A stretch of 64,000 nt of DNA, from positions 10,140,021 through 10,204,020 of the forward strand of contig NW_023998416.1 in the NCBI RefSeq assembly GCF_014805625.2, read 5' to 3'. Position numbers and translations under genes: made by a program. Shown here one piece after another: positions 27,139 through 38,978 of the stretch (position 1 is the stretch's first letter; each line of letters opens with the position of its first letter). The notes beneath the pieces were generated by a model. The model was not told the origin of the DNA, made no database searches, and saw only the letters and a list, made by a program, of their open reading frames with translations. The stretch is from Glossina fuscipes. Lineage: Eukaryota; Arthropoda; Insecta; Diptera; Glossinidae.

Positions 27139-27645
27139 CTTTCTTGCTGGAACTTTCTTTTTAAGGTTGCTCGTCCACAGCTCGACAAAGCTGTTCAGCT
27201 TTTGTTATATGCAAAATTCGCAAAGTCTTATAGACTCTATGGTAAACAAGGGCAGCGCCAACAAAACTTGGTAGACAAAAGTCAAGCTTTACAACAGATT
27301 ATCACTAAATTTGCAATTGCTTTTTGCCGCATCATAGAAAGTACGATACGTAATATCGAAATCACGGAACTGCGCGATGGAGCGCGCATTTGTTATATAT
27401 TTCATGAAACTTTTGGACGGACATTAGATTCTATACATCCCTTAACAGAATTAACTAAAGTGGATATTCTAATAGCAACACGTAACGCAACCGGTCCGAA
27501 GCCCGCACTGTTCGTACCCGAAGTATTGTTCGAATTGTTAGTTAAGCGGCAGACAAGCAGATTAGAAGAACCCTCGCTACGTTATGTTGAATTAACTCAT
27601 GAAGAAATGCAAGGAATTGTTCAACATTGTTGCGATGAAGTTTGA
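27139..27645 (+). pseudogene. Drp1 (dynamin-related GTPase) middle-domain fragment
   Basis: An open frame that, from about 27271, reads as the stalk/middle region of the mitochondrial fission dynamin Drp1. Recognisable blocks are [62 protein letters not shown] and [11 protein letters not shown]. Substitutions at normally invariant places (for example [21 protein letters not shown]) show relaxed constraint. The frame has no in-frame ATG before the homology (the only Met is near its end), begins after a stop at 27133-27135 and stops at 27643-27645, where Drp1 normally continues. Faint similarity may go on past the stop. The GTPase domain, variable region and GED were not found nearby. It is therefore a broken, partial copy, by retroposition or segment duplication; the missing ends make the route unclear. 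Residues before about 27226 do not match Drp1 well. The homology itself I regard as secure. Confidence 0.82.
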
Positions 27646-27649
27646 CTTG

Positions 27650-29870
27650 TTTGTTTTGCTTAAGAAAATTAATTGTGTAATATTTATTAGGTGTATAAAT
27701 AAGATCTCTGTATATCCAAATTTATTTAAAACAGGGCTTAACAATAAAAATGTTCACAATCGCTATTCGTACAACATATGCCACTTAGGGATATGCATTT
27801 CCATATATCTTCAACTTTTGTGAAGCGCTGATGAGAACAAGTCAATACCAGGAGAAATTCCCTGCCCAAGTTAAGGATTTGCTTCCTTAGTTGCTTTTCC
27901 AGCATAAGGGCGGCAATCGTTATCATAGAACAAATTCACTTTTTATGCTCCTTTGCTCATATATGGTCTTTTTCCGTCAAGCGCGTCACTTAATGACTAC
28001 GCTTTGTAAGATAAATGGCTTGGCTGGTTCGGATCAAACCATGCTTTTCTTCGTTGAGGATTGTCCATGTTCATCGCTCTTAGTAATTTCCTTACTTTTA
28101 GGGAGGCTTAACAAATATAAGCAGATGTCAACTCTACGGCATTTGTGCTCTTTGATTAGCTATTGAGGAAACCACTTTCCTTCCCCCGGCATCTTTTCCA
28201 TTGTATTGTGCAGTTACTCCGAATCGCAAGAGAAGCTCTTCTTAAGGTTATTCTAGATTTTCGCTCAGCCAACTTTGAACTTCTTCATCCCACACCTTGC
28301 GCGGAATTTCAATTCAATCGAATTGCTTTAGAGATTAAAATTTGTTTATGCAAAATCGGGAAAACTATTTTCTAAATGTTTCATGCCTTACTGCATTCTC
28401 ACACTAAGTGAAGTTAATCACAGCGGCAGTAAGTTCACAGCGGCTTTTTTTTCCCAGTTAAAAAACAAAATAACATGCACTGTCATAAATACTGCTTGTC
28501 GACATCCATCTCTTCACAATTTGCTAAGCACTCGACGACAGCTTGTAAATAACTCAAACTTACAGCATACGTGCAGCAATGGCAAAGTCATGTAAACTCA
28601 AAATGGTTGCAGAACTGCATGCATTCGATAAGTTTTGTAAAACAACTTCAGTATCACCACAGCGTAATTATTTCTACACTTATTACTTGCGCATAAATTT
28701 TACGTGGAAAACGCAGGCTTTGTCTTATCCGAAATTAGTAAACAGAATTTTGAAAGATGTGCAATTTTCACCATAAATCTCTTCGTAGGCACTCTTGCAA
28801 CAAGCACTTGCAATAGATGCTGAATCTAAGACGTGATTGCGCTGAAGAATTTTAAATTTGACTGAGGTTTTCTTTTCAGGGCTTCCTACGAAGATATTAT
28901 TTTTTGTTCTGAATATTGAAAGATTGCATTGCCCGCTTAGAAATTTAGACGAATTAGTTTTGTATATATGCAATTCCGATGAAAGGAACTTAATGTACTT
29001 TAATAAGTCTCGTAAAATTTTATTTTCGCTTTTCCAAGATACTTCTCCTGCCGTAGTTTCTTTCTTCCATATTTCATTTATTCATTTATACTCACATGCG
29101 TCCACTGAAAACAATATCCTCTAAAATTTCGAATGCTGCGGACAAAAGGTATTAACCCTCTTTTGTCTATATCAGTCGCGCTTCTAAAAATGAAAATTTT
29201 TTTCTTGAATGGTTGCACTTATAACTTAAGTAACTAATAACATTTTGTCGTTTCATTTCATTAAAGAAGCAGATGTTTTGGTTTGGCTTCGTCTTTTCAA
29301 TCGAACCGAAATAGTGTTCGTGGTTAGTTTCAATAATAGCCAGAATTCACATTTCTGTGCGAAAATTGTCGCAAAGCGTAAAGTAAAACTTGCAATAACA
29401 AAAAAAGCAAAACAAATGAACTCGCACCCTATAGGCAGCGTCGACGCAAACGTGAAATTTCGCAAAGGGATAATAATGGCTTCATCTGCTACATCTGCAA
29501 ACTATGATGATGGTTAAGGCAACAATTAGGATAGAACTTCATTTCAATTCTATGCGTTTTTTTTTTTTTTGGTTTCTTTAATATCATTCGCCCTAATCGT
29601 GCAACACGGTGACACCCGCGCAGCACAAGTGATACAGAGTGAAAAAAATGCAGTTCTTAAGAAGAACTGATAAAGTGAAATACAAGGATTTTTCCAAAAA
29701 GCTTTAAAAGTTTTTTTTATTTAACTTATATAATAAAAGTATGATAAATAAAAAAACTTCTTTCTAAGTTAAGCATCTTGTTCTTCGCCCTTTTGCAAGT
29801 CCAGAACACTGAATGCAACAATAACCACGAATACAGACGGGCGCATAAGAACGGAATTCGAAAAAGATCG
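27650..29870. other. Spacer between Drp1 fragment and small gene
   Basis: Several frames of 60-90 codons on both strands, none of which I recognise. Base composition is a little less A+T-biased than the surroundings, so further decayed coding DNA is possible but not shown. Confidence 0.4.
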
Positions 29871-29872
29871 GC

Positions 29873-30367
29873 CTATCTATCGTACGATTCCTTTATATTA
29901 TTCAGGATCTCAGCTCCCTCATCGACGTTGAAATTTTTGCGCAAAGTTTCAATCTTATCTTTGCTGAATCCTTGACTGATAAGTTTCTGCTCTGCTTCCC
30001 CAATCAAATCATGAACGGATTCGAGCATATCGGTGCTTTCCAGCAATTTATTGGTCACATATTGAAAACGATATTTAAGTTTGGCTTTTTTGATTCTCCT
30101 ACTGACACGAAAATGACGGAATGCTTTAGCGCGTTCTTTTTGACGTTGTTGCACGAAATCATCGTCTGGATTGATCTTTATATCGGATACATTATCTCTT
30201 CTTCGCAGGTCTCGCCGTAAACTTTCATTGTATTTGGATTCGTCTTCAAGCATATTTTCAACGTAGTTTGCTTCACGAATCTTCCAATTGAAACGAATGC
30301 GTTCTATTTCCCTTTCAACAGCTTCGTTAACAAGTTGTTTCTCTATTTCGTTTGCAGAATTTGACAT
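29873..30367 (-). CDS. Small charged helical / coiled-coil protein, unknown function
   Basis: A single open frame of 164 codons starting MSNSANEIEKQ and ending IKESYDR before a TAG. I do not recognise it. The composition is that of a real soluble protein rather than a repeat shadow: rich in E, K, R, N and D with few low-complexity runs, and predicted to be almost all helix. There is an E/R-rich first half, then a very basic patch around residues 85-100 (FRVSRRIKKAKLKY) and an acidic end. There is no signal peptide or membrane segment. No intron is needed. On the minus strand an AATAAA-type signal lies about 150 nt past the stop (TTTATT on the plus strand near 29718). Neighbours are a decayed Drp1 fragment about 2.2 kb to the left and gene-poor DNA to the right. 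Alternatives: the last exon of a longer gene, or a retrocopy. Moderately sure it is coding. Confidence 0.6.
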   Translation of the reverse strand: MSNSANEIEKQLVNEAVEREIERIRFNWKIREANYVENMLEDESKYNESLRRDLRRRDNVSDIKINPDDDFVQQRQKERAKAFRHFRVSRRIKKAKLKYRFQYVTNKLLESTDMLESVHDLIGEAEQKLISQGFSKDKIETLRKNFNVDEGAEILNNIKESYDR

Positions 30368-30369
30368 TT

Positions 30370-33300
30370 TCGATTTGTCTCTATATTTTTGTCAAATTAA
30401 ATTTTCCGCCTTCAAGTCAATTTTCTTTATTCGGATTTTACACAAAGCTATGTTTGCGTGATAAAGAATATTATTGAACTGTCGTAGGAAAATTGATTTT
30501 TTCCTTATTAAATAGTCTTCAGTCCTACTGAAGAAGACCTTTTACCAGCTTAGAGGAGAATGGCCCAATCTTTAATAAATTTGATTATTTTTACCTGTTC
30601 ATTGAACAATAGATATAGACATTGAAGGCCCTTAGTTAAAAAAAAAATTTAAGAAACTGTTCTTGCAGATATTTGTATATTTTATACCTGTTTAGAATCA
30701 TTCTGATAGTTTTCACTTGAATTTACTTGGAATTTTATTGATTAATAGATCTACAGTTTTACGGGGATACCTAACGTTCAACTTATACCTGATTCAAAAT
30801 CGTTTAACAACGCGCAAGTAGACAAAGGTTTCTATGGAAATTTAATGTAAATTCGAATCATATATAAATTTCATAATTATCAATAATATTCCTTTTCAAA
30901 ATCAGAAAAAAATATATATGCTTCGCTAAGTGAGAAAATAGTTTCTGAGAAATGAAGAAATATGCCTCAGAGACCGATAATCGCGTAAGCCTTTACCAGT
31001 CTGCAGTTGGAAGAATTTATATAGAAAGTTGATATAAAAGGCTAAATACTACATTTGTCTCAGCTCACCATTGGTAGCAAGTAACGATTGTGAAAAGTAA
31101 TGTCGTAGCAATAGCATTCGATTCATCACTCGACCTGCACTGCACATAAACTCTATGAGGTGAAAAGCATATAAGATCTGTCTGAATGCGTATAAAGTTA
31201 CGTTGATCTACATATGCATCACCCCTAAGATATGCTATGCTTGACATATTTCGTAACACCTAAATATGCCTTAATGTCTACAGATTCTATTCTTTTGACT
31301 TTTGGCACAAGTTTCTAAATTCGTTTAAACACAACCAGTATTTATGGGTAATTTTCTTTACGCGCACATATATTTGAACAGATTTACCTACATAAATACG
31401 GTACGATCAGTATTCTAAAAATCATTAAAGTTTGTAATGAAATCGTCGTGAACCGGTTAAACGGTCTTTGACAGATGCCGCAAACCAGGCTGTCTATAAC
31501 ATAAATTCTTTAAGAGCTCGCAGCCTGGAATTGCATGCTAATACGAAAAAAATAAAACAAAATTTATCGTGATAAACAGGGATGCGTACAACAAAGGTTA
31601 AAACTTTAAACGCAATTACCTCGAAACATTGAACAGCAGCATAACTCACGCAATTTCCATTCCTTTCTTTCGAACTTTCTTTTGTATCTTCAAAATAAGA
31701 TTCGCTAGTGATACAGAGACAATTCTTTCCATAAGTTAATTGAAATATATTTTATTAATAAATGATCTCCTATCAAGAAGAAGAAGAAGTAAGAAATTGT
31801 CGTTTACCCGATAATTATAGAACAAAGAAACTAACTTGACTACGATCTCTCCTACACTACGTCGAGATTATGCACTATCGAGTCTAATCTCTCTTGCCAT
31901 GACGGCCATAAAAAGCAAATTGCTCAAGCTTAATAAAAGAATCTATTTCTCTGACAAGAATAAAAATGTAAATGCTAAGAATTAGGATTTTGATGCCCTA
32001 GCACTCTTGCCTCCCCTAGTGCTCTATAAGGCATAGCAACGTGGATGGAATTGTAAATGCTTTCGTAACTAATATTAATTGTATCAAGATATTCACTGAT
32101 GTAATTGTTGTAATTAGAGTGTTGGTGACTTCGATTCATCATATTATTCTATTATCCTGCTCTTAGTTTACAAAGAGAATTCCTCTGCTAAAGCAATGCA
32201 ACTTGCTACCAGCTAAACCTAAATTACCGGATGTTTTTTAGGGAAACAATCTTCTTTATACTTCTTGATTGGAAACTAATTTGATTCAATCATGGTTTCC
32301 TTGGGGACCATCCACTGCCAGATGCTTGTATTAAACTGGCCTGTTTGTTGCGGAGCAAACGACAATAATAATAATAATAATAATACAAAGAGAACATTTG
32401 TTTTCATCATTAAGCAGCATAAATGCAGCATAAAGCAATCGCATTACTGAATTGTTATTCTGCATCATCAAAGTCTTTAGATTGCATTCTATCTGTGAAT
32501 ATGATCATCACCGCAAAATATTTTTATTATTTATTTATTTTTTTATTTTTTTCTTAGGAAACCTAATCAACAACGTTATTATGCTATTATTATTGTTATT
32601 ATTATACAAATTGTATTGGTATGTGCCTGCGTGAATGTAAACTGTATGTAACATGCACCAGAAGAGTTTACATTGTCTTCAAGTAACCATGTATACACGT
32701 GTGCGTCTATGTGACTTCATTTAACATTTCTGATAAATTTTTTAATCTTACTTTATGACTCGAATTTAAAAATTTATTTCTACGTGTATAAAAAATTTTA
32801 TATGTATTACATATATGTGGATATATATACATATATATATACATTTTTCCGGTTTTATCATGCATCCATGTGGTGTTAACGCCTTCTTTGGCAATCAGAC
32901 CTACAAATGCATAAGCATACGCACACACACACACACACACACATAAAGATATACACTAGACATTCATTCATATGAGAAGCACATTGCCAGTCGTTGTACT
33001 TACTGTTGTTATTATTATTGTTGTTGTTGTTGTTGTTGGTATAGTGCGAACATAGTATGTAGTTGTATTGTAGCAAGAGGCCATAGGATGCCTTCAAATA
33101 CGAAACCATTTTCATTTGTCAAAAAGGGAAAATGTGCAAAAAAATACCCCAAATTGTACTAAAGGAAAAAGTATTTTGCGCTACAAACAATTGTCATGCA
33201 TTTTAAAGTATGTAAGGGCAATAACAGCAAAACGTGCCTTATCCTTTTTATTTCCCTTTTGTTACCGAAAAGCACAAAAAAAAAGAAGTAATAATAAAAA

Positions 33301-33970
33301 TCAAAGAAACAAAAAAAAAAAAAAAAAAAAATATAATCGAAAAGAGCGACAAACCGAACAGAGGGGCAAAAAAAAAATACTAAACGAAAGAAAAATTTCA
33401 TAAAATGTGAATAAGTCGATGAAACGTTCGCGTCTATGTATTCATTAGATGAGCGTTAAATCGTTTCAAAGCCTCAATAGTGTATTAGATTAAAACTAAA
33501 AATTTATTTACAGAGTTCAACTTTCGCTAAATTAAAATAATACAAAACCAACTTTGTTTTCACAACTTGTTTTTACTTTTTTACCTTTTTCTTCTTTTTT
33601 GTTCTATTTGCTTTCACGACAACTTCAAATGAACATTGTTCCAAGTAAATTTCTACACGTGTTAAAGCGAAAAGTTAAGAAAAATAAGCTGAACGTAAAA
33701 GCACCTTAAGGAATTCATTAGAATAGTTAATAGATTTTTTTTTGTTTTTTCTTTTTTAGATTCATTTCCTGCGAAAAGTTACACCTACACTACACGTTAA
33801 ATGTGTGTGTGATTGTAAACGCCAAACAAAAAAAACTGCCTGACATCTATGAAATATTATAAGCTAATCTAATTTCGTTTTGCTACTATGCAGTTTATCG
33901 GAGCCCCATCTGTATTAAAATATGAACATTTTATGCAAGCAGCTCTATCTAGATTTTTATCTCTTGTCTC
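30370..33970. other. Gene-free A+T-rich DNA
   Basis: Holds (GAA)n at 31.78 kb, (AAT)n, (CA)n and (GTT)n arrays. No coding region or RNA gene recognised. Confidence 0.5.
32922..32942. repeat. (CA)n microsatellite
   Basis: Pure CA dinucleotides; another CA run lies at 26292-26311. Confidence 0.9.
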
Positions 33971-33973
33971 TTA

Positions 33974-34459
33974 GCTGCCATCTACTTTACTTTGTCGCAA
34001 ACTAATCGAGAAACTTTACTCCACACCATCCACAATTTATGTTACGCCAAAGACGACGAGGAAAGAAGAACGGACTTAAAAATAAAAGTATTCTCAACGA
34101 CATTGAATATTTATATATATATATATATATATTTATTCTTGTTTTCAACTTTGATGATTGAAAGATTTTGGAAAATAATCGTCAATGATTTAATTTACAA
34201 ACTGATGTACATGCGTACATTTGCACTGTTTTTAAACCAATCGGTATTTGCTCAATTGGATCGCCGTCTATTATCCATCCGCGATCCATTTGTTTTTTAT
34301 TTGAAAGGTTTACGATTTGCCATTGACCAAAGGCATTGGAGGGCTGCTAGAAATGTACATAGACCTGTTATAGCAATGAACACCCTTATTATCTTCTTTT
34401 ACCTCAGCGCTGCGTTTACTCAAGTGCAAAAGCACCTAAATACGCCTGCAGCCCAATAG
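33974..34459 (+). other. Unassigned open frame with poly(A) signal, possible exon
   Basis: A frame open from 33953 to a TAG at 34457. It starts after a good acceptor-like CTTGTCTCTTAG (ending 33973) and is followed 20 nt past the stop by AATAAA (34482). The start reads AAIYFTLSQTNRETLLHTIH and the C-terminal half LDRRLLSIRDPFVFYLKGL then RHWRAARNVHRPVIAMN and a hydrophobic segment. These look protein-like, but a (TA)n array (34112-34132) interrupts the frame and there is no ATG near the start. I recognise no family. It could be the last exon of an unseen gene, a decayed coding remnant or chance. Confidence 0.25.
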
Positions 34460-34904
34460 ACTTTACTTTAATTTTGTCCAATAAATTTTGCCATTATTTT
34501 GGCTTAGTATGACATCTATGGCAAACGACACATCCAAAATATATGATAAGATAAATGTGAAATTCTAGGAGTTCAAGTATCTTTATATTTGCTACTTTAA
34601 CTACACACTAAGGGATGTCGCTTAGCGCTTCCATCTGTTGCAAATAGTATGCATAACGTTGACCAAATCTGACTGAAAATTCGAAATTTTATTTCATCTA
34701 ATTTTTCGAGGACTTTGAATTTCCAGTCTACATAAATAAAAAGAGAAAAAATCCGAAAATGGTTTATGACCCGCAATAAATTTCTTTCGTATCGAAAAAA
34801 ATGTTGTACCGACTTGCTGTTTTACCTACAAAGGGAAAAACGTTTTTTACCTTTATTTCTGAATTTTTATAAAAGCATTGTATACAAAGAGAGATTTCTT
34901 ATCT

Positions 34905-35390
34905 ATAAATGCACTAGACCACCTGCATCACTTGTGATACGGGATAAATTAAGCTGTGCGAACGTATGTAACACGAAGAAGGGGTTAAGATAGTTTCGTC
35001 TTTTTATAAAACCAATCGATTCAGATTCATTTTATGAGTCATTTTCTGAATCAATCTAAGCCTGTCTGTCCGTCTGTCCATCGGAGATCTGTCCATGTAA
35101 ATTGGTGTTCATGCTACAGCAAAACAATTTTGCAGATATTTTTATGAAATTTGGTACATTGATGTGATGTGTGTTGTGCCAAGGATGGGCACCATTGTAA
35201 ATGGTTTGGATCGGTTTACTTTTCCGACCATTTACCATACAACACCCTATTTGAACAACAATTGTTATTTTCAAAATTTCTCAACAAAACTGTCTCCCTG
35301 TTAGAGTATTTGGACTTTCCAAGCAGATGGGCCAAATTTGGTTCGACTATGGCAATTATTTGAACTCTCTTTCATATAACCAGTCCTAGG
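34905..35390 (+). mobile_element. DINE-1/Helentron-like repeat
   Basis: Recognisable blocks in order are GTGATACGGGATAAATTAAGC, CGAACGTATGTAACACGAAG, AACCAATCGATTCAGATTCA, GCCTGTCTGTCCGTCTGTCC, GCAGATATTTTTATGAAATTTGGTACA, TGTGCCAAGGATGGGCACCATTGTAAATGG and TTTGGATCGGTTTACTTTTCCGACCATTTACCATA. The 3' end is not clear. Non-coding. Confidence 0.62.
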
Positions 35391-36429
35391 AAATCTGCAT
35401 CTTCTTATAGTAAACAGCCATAGCTTTCCATATTTCATAGTAAAAATCAATGCATTATACAATCGTGTCAAGCAAAGTTTAATAAATTCATGATGTCTTT
35501 GTTTATTTCAATCGTCAAATTCCTTTTCTTAATAGCTAGCTGGATTTTTATAACTTCCCTACCTAAGGCATGTCTCACCTTGTCCGTTTGGTGTTTGCCC
35601 TTATCAATGTATGTTTTGCTTTCTGATATTTCTCGCGACCGCCGCTCTATCGTAAGAATTTCTTTGGGGGATTTTTCCGTATATTTGTAGAACTCGTTTG
35701 TTTTTAGAACTAAGTTGTTATCTCTTTCCGCTTCTTGACTACACAACGATCAATTAGATCACATTTCTCAAAATATTTAGTTTTTACTTTCTGTCGGCAC
35801 CATAAAATTCGCAAAGGCATAAATGAATATAGAATTAACAAAAGAATTTATGTGAACGACAGATAAGAGCATCGAAAATAGTTTTTTTGACTTTATTATA
35901 TTTTGCAATATTTTGGAATTCCCGAGGTTAAGTGATTACTCTACATGCATTAAGTTTGTCAAATATATGGCTTGGTAATGAATGGTATTTCCCCTTGAAA
36001 ACGAAATTCGATATCCATTTTGCTTTCGAGCCGAAGTAGGATGTTTATCGTTCGATGGTGAACAAACGTTCATACGCTATCGTGTAGCATTAGTGAGCAT
36101 ACGTTAAAGAGAACCAAAATGCAAAAATCGACATCGAGTTTGCTCGATAGCCGTGAACTGATCCCTGTATAGGTATAAAAAAAAAAAAAAAAAATACATT
36201 CATTAGATCACGTGATCAAAACAAATGTATTATCTGAATACTCTTTGTTTATGGCTCATAATTGAAATTATAGGGTGCAATTGAAATGTTCTTCATCTTA
36301 TAACAAAGTAGGAAAATAAACTTTTATAGGCAATCATTTTTAAAGTCTGCATTTTTAATTCTTCTTCTTCTTCCTAGAGCACAAATAAGTCCAAGGCCAT
36401 GAGATGAGGTCCTCCCTTGGCACACTTGC

Positions 36430-36862
36430 CATGTGTTTGCATTTGTTAAGTCGCAAAAAAAGTAGAGACAAGCTTGATCCATTTATTACGTGTGATGAAA
36501 AATGGAACCTGGATGATAATCCTAAACAAATGAAAGCTTGGCTTGATGCAAAACATCTTACAAGATAGAGTCAAAGTAATTGACGCGCTTGATGACAAAA
36601 GACCATTTACAGAGGAAGGAGCTCGAAGAATGATTTTGCTCTATAATAACGCCCATCTATATGCAGGGAAAGCGATTGAAGAAGTGATCTTGGGCTGTGA
36701 ATTTCTTTCGCTATCGGCTTGTTCTCCAGATCTGGCAGTCTCCAATTACCATTTGTCCAAATTGATGCAGACACACAGCACTTTGCAAAAGAGGAGCATA
36801 TGCGAAAATATGTCCGATGATTATTTTGTCTCGAAAGACATATACATTACTTGCAAAGCCTA
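36430..36862 (+). mobile_element. Mariner transposase relic 1 (internally deleted)
   Basis: Decayed Tc1/mariner-superfamily transposase of the mariner branch. Before an interruption it reads LDPFITCDEKW followed by DNPKQMKAWLD (36470-36540), the region of the first catalytic Asp. A 106-codon open frame (36543-36863) then gives KRPFTEEGARRMILLYNNAH, SACSPDLAVSNYHLSKLMQ and DYFVSKD. These match the mariner blocks around the second and third catalytic Asp. Both of those are Asn here (YNNA and SNYH), so the D,D34D triad is destroyed. The segment between the first block and KRPF is missing. No terminal inverted repeats were recognised. A second relic follows directly. Confidence 0.85.
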
Positions 36863-37335
36863 ATAATCAAGGACGGAAAGTGCTACAGCGCGTTGGCGTG
36901 GATTGAAAAGAAATTGTCTACAATGAACCTTTAAAGTCTTTTGAAGCTCTTCTTCCACCTGAAAAATGTCAAGCCCAAGTCGTGCAAAAAAGTGACATGC
37001 TTGAGAGAAATAGGGTCTTTTAGGGGTAAATCAACTCGAAGAGTTATGTTACGCCTATCTAGACGAAGCGAAGGGAAAAACGAAAGGATCTTTAAATTGA
37101 GCTAGGAGTTTCTTCCACATCGGGCTGTTCTCCAAATCAAGGCCCTTTTGATTACCAATTTCTCAGATCGGTGCAATGACATTTAGCAGATCAGCAGTTT
37201 ATAGAGGTCAAAGATGTGCCCACCAAAACCACCAAATCCCTATCGTGAGAGTTTCTCTAAAGCTACCTGATAAGTGACAAAAGACCATAGCTGGAGGCAG
37301 TCAATATGTCAATTATTAAGCTTTGGGACAAGAAT
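36863..37335 (+). mobile_element. Mariner transposase relic 2, abutting relic 1
   Basis: Continues immediately after relic 1 but restarts at an earlier part of the transposase. KVLQRVGVD then KEIVYNEPL (about 36875-36930) matches the strand after the first catalytic Asp. ELGVSSTSGCSPNQGPFDYQ and FLRSVQ..HLADQQF (about 37098-37200) match the region of the third catalytic Asp, and a weak match to the C-terminal LPERWEAVV block follows (about 37270-37310). Several stops and frame changes are present. The order shows a second copy, or a local duplication, rather than the tail of relic 1. Non-functional. Confidence 0.72.
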
Positions 37336-37339
37336 GCTT

Positions 37340-37860
37340 TAAAAAAAAAAATCTGAAATTTATCAAAAATGCAAAGTAAAGGACAATTTTGGAAGATATA
37401 AAATCAATCCCAATAAAGATATTACGTGCTGTGCATTCCTGCTGTTCACGGCAAGCAAGCACTTTTCAATTGAATAACCGTTCGCTTGACGTGCGATTCG
37501 AAACATCTTTTCCGCAGTAGTGAAATAATAAGCAAATGGTTTCAACAATCTGCAAAGCGTTTTTTATAAACGCGCTTACAGTCCCCATCAATGTACGTTG
37601 AAGAAATAAATAAAACAACAATTATTAAATTTTTGCTTTAAATTTCTGTTTATACATATATTGCATCAAATATTTTCATTCATTCTTTTTCGTCTGATGT
37701 TTGATTGATATCTGATTATAATTTTTAGTTTGTTTCGCTTATGGTTCCAAAGAAAATTTCGACATTTTTTATGGTAAGACAACACGAAGGAGGATTGGGT
37801 TAAGTTACATAATGCATTTCAATGTTAATATAATAGTTATTAAGTTTGTATATTTTAAAC

Positions 37861-37895
<35 letters not shown>

Positions 37896-38945
37896 GGTAT
37901 TTACTTATGCATGTACATTTATGTAAACTCGTTGCGCAGTCACTGAAAAATTCACAAAAGTTTTATGTAATTTTTTTTTTTTTTTTATTTAACTATACTG
38001 AGTTGTGTCATTTATTTTAGATAAAAATGTAATGCGATCTTTTCTTCTTTTCATTATTATTATTATTATTATTATTATTTTTATGTGTAATTTATTGTTA
38101 ATGTATAAATTGGTTCTTAATGAAGCGCACTTTAGTAGAAATGTGAAGATGATGATGACAATGTCGAGTGTGAAAATAATGCATAAGCCAAAGGTTTTAT
38201 TTATGTGTGTGATGTGATATCTTTTATTATTTATTTTTTTCAATTTCCTTTATATTTAGAATACTTTTTGGGAGATGCTAGCAATACAACAAACTCTCTA
38301 TTATACTGAGCATGTCTTTACCTTTGTTTTTATCATGTCCGCATAAGCGGGCAAATCCCCGCTTATCCCTCGATTTACACACTTTCGTTCTTGCGCCAAT
38401 TCCTTCTCCATGATTTTGAAAATTGTGCTTTGAAAAATAAGGAGCCAAAAAAAAAAAAGGACTACAACAGACGCATCAATTTCGATTCAACGATAAGCGA
38501 ACACGAAGTATCCTCAATGAGTGTTCGATGATTACAATGACCTATATAACGGGGAATGATAAGGCGGATGATTTCGCAAACTTGTGTCAGACCTTTAACA
38601 TGGAAAAATAAATGCTAAATATTTCATCAACTAGATCATTAGGATTGTTCAAAATCTGTCGGAAAGCACGAATCGATCTTTCATCGATATCGTCTTTGTA
38701 GTTCAACAGTTTTGCGGACGGATTGTGTCCACTTTTTAATTTCTTCTAGTGCTAGTGAATTAATGAACTATGCTCCTTCTGTCACAATATGTTGCTGAAC
38801 CTTTTCAGAATTCCTCGCTATAACTGATGCATTATAGAATCGTACGCTTATTTTTTAATTTAGAAAAGAACAAAAACTGCTTTCTTTGGTAGCGAACAAG
38901 AAACGTATTTGTTGTGATATTAAAGAATTTTGCGCTAGTATTTCG

Positions 38946-38978
<33 letters not shown>

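Noticed and set aside
34112..34170. A short intron removing the TA array from the 34 kb frame
   Set aside because: The only suitable GT (34090) and AG (34165) give incompatible phases and a stop shortly after joining.
38462..38745. Coding remnants on the minus strand (for example DERSIRAFRQILNNPNDLVDE)
   Set aside because: Two adjacent 50-codon frames look protein-like, but there is no ATG, no recognised family and no convincing splice sites joining them.
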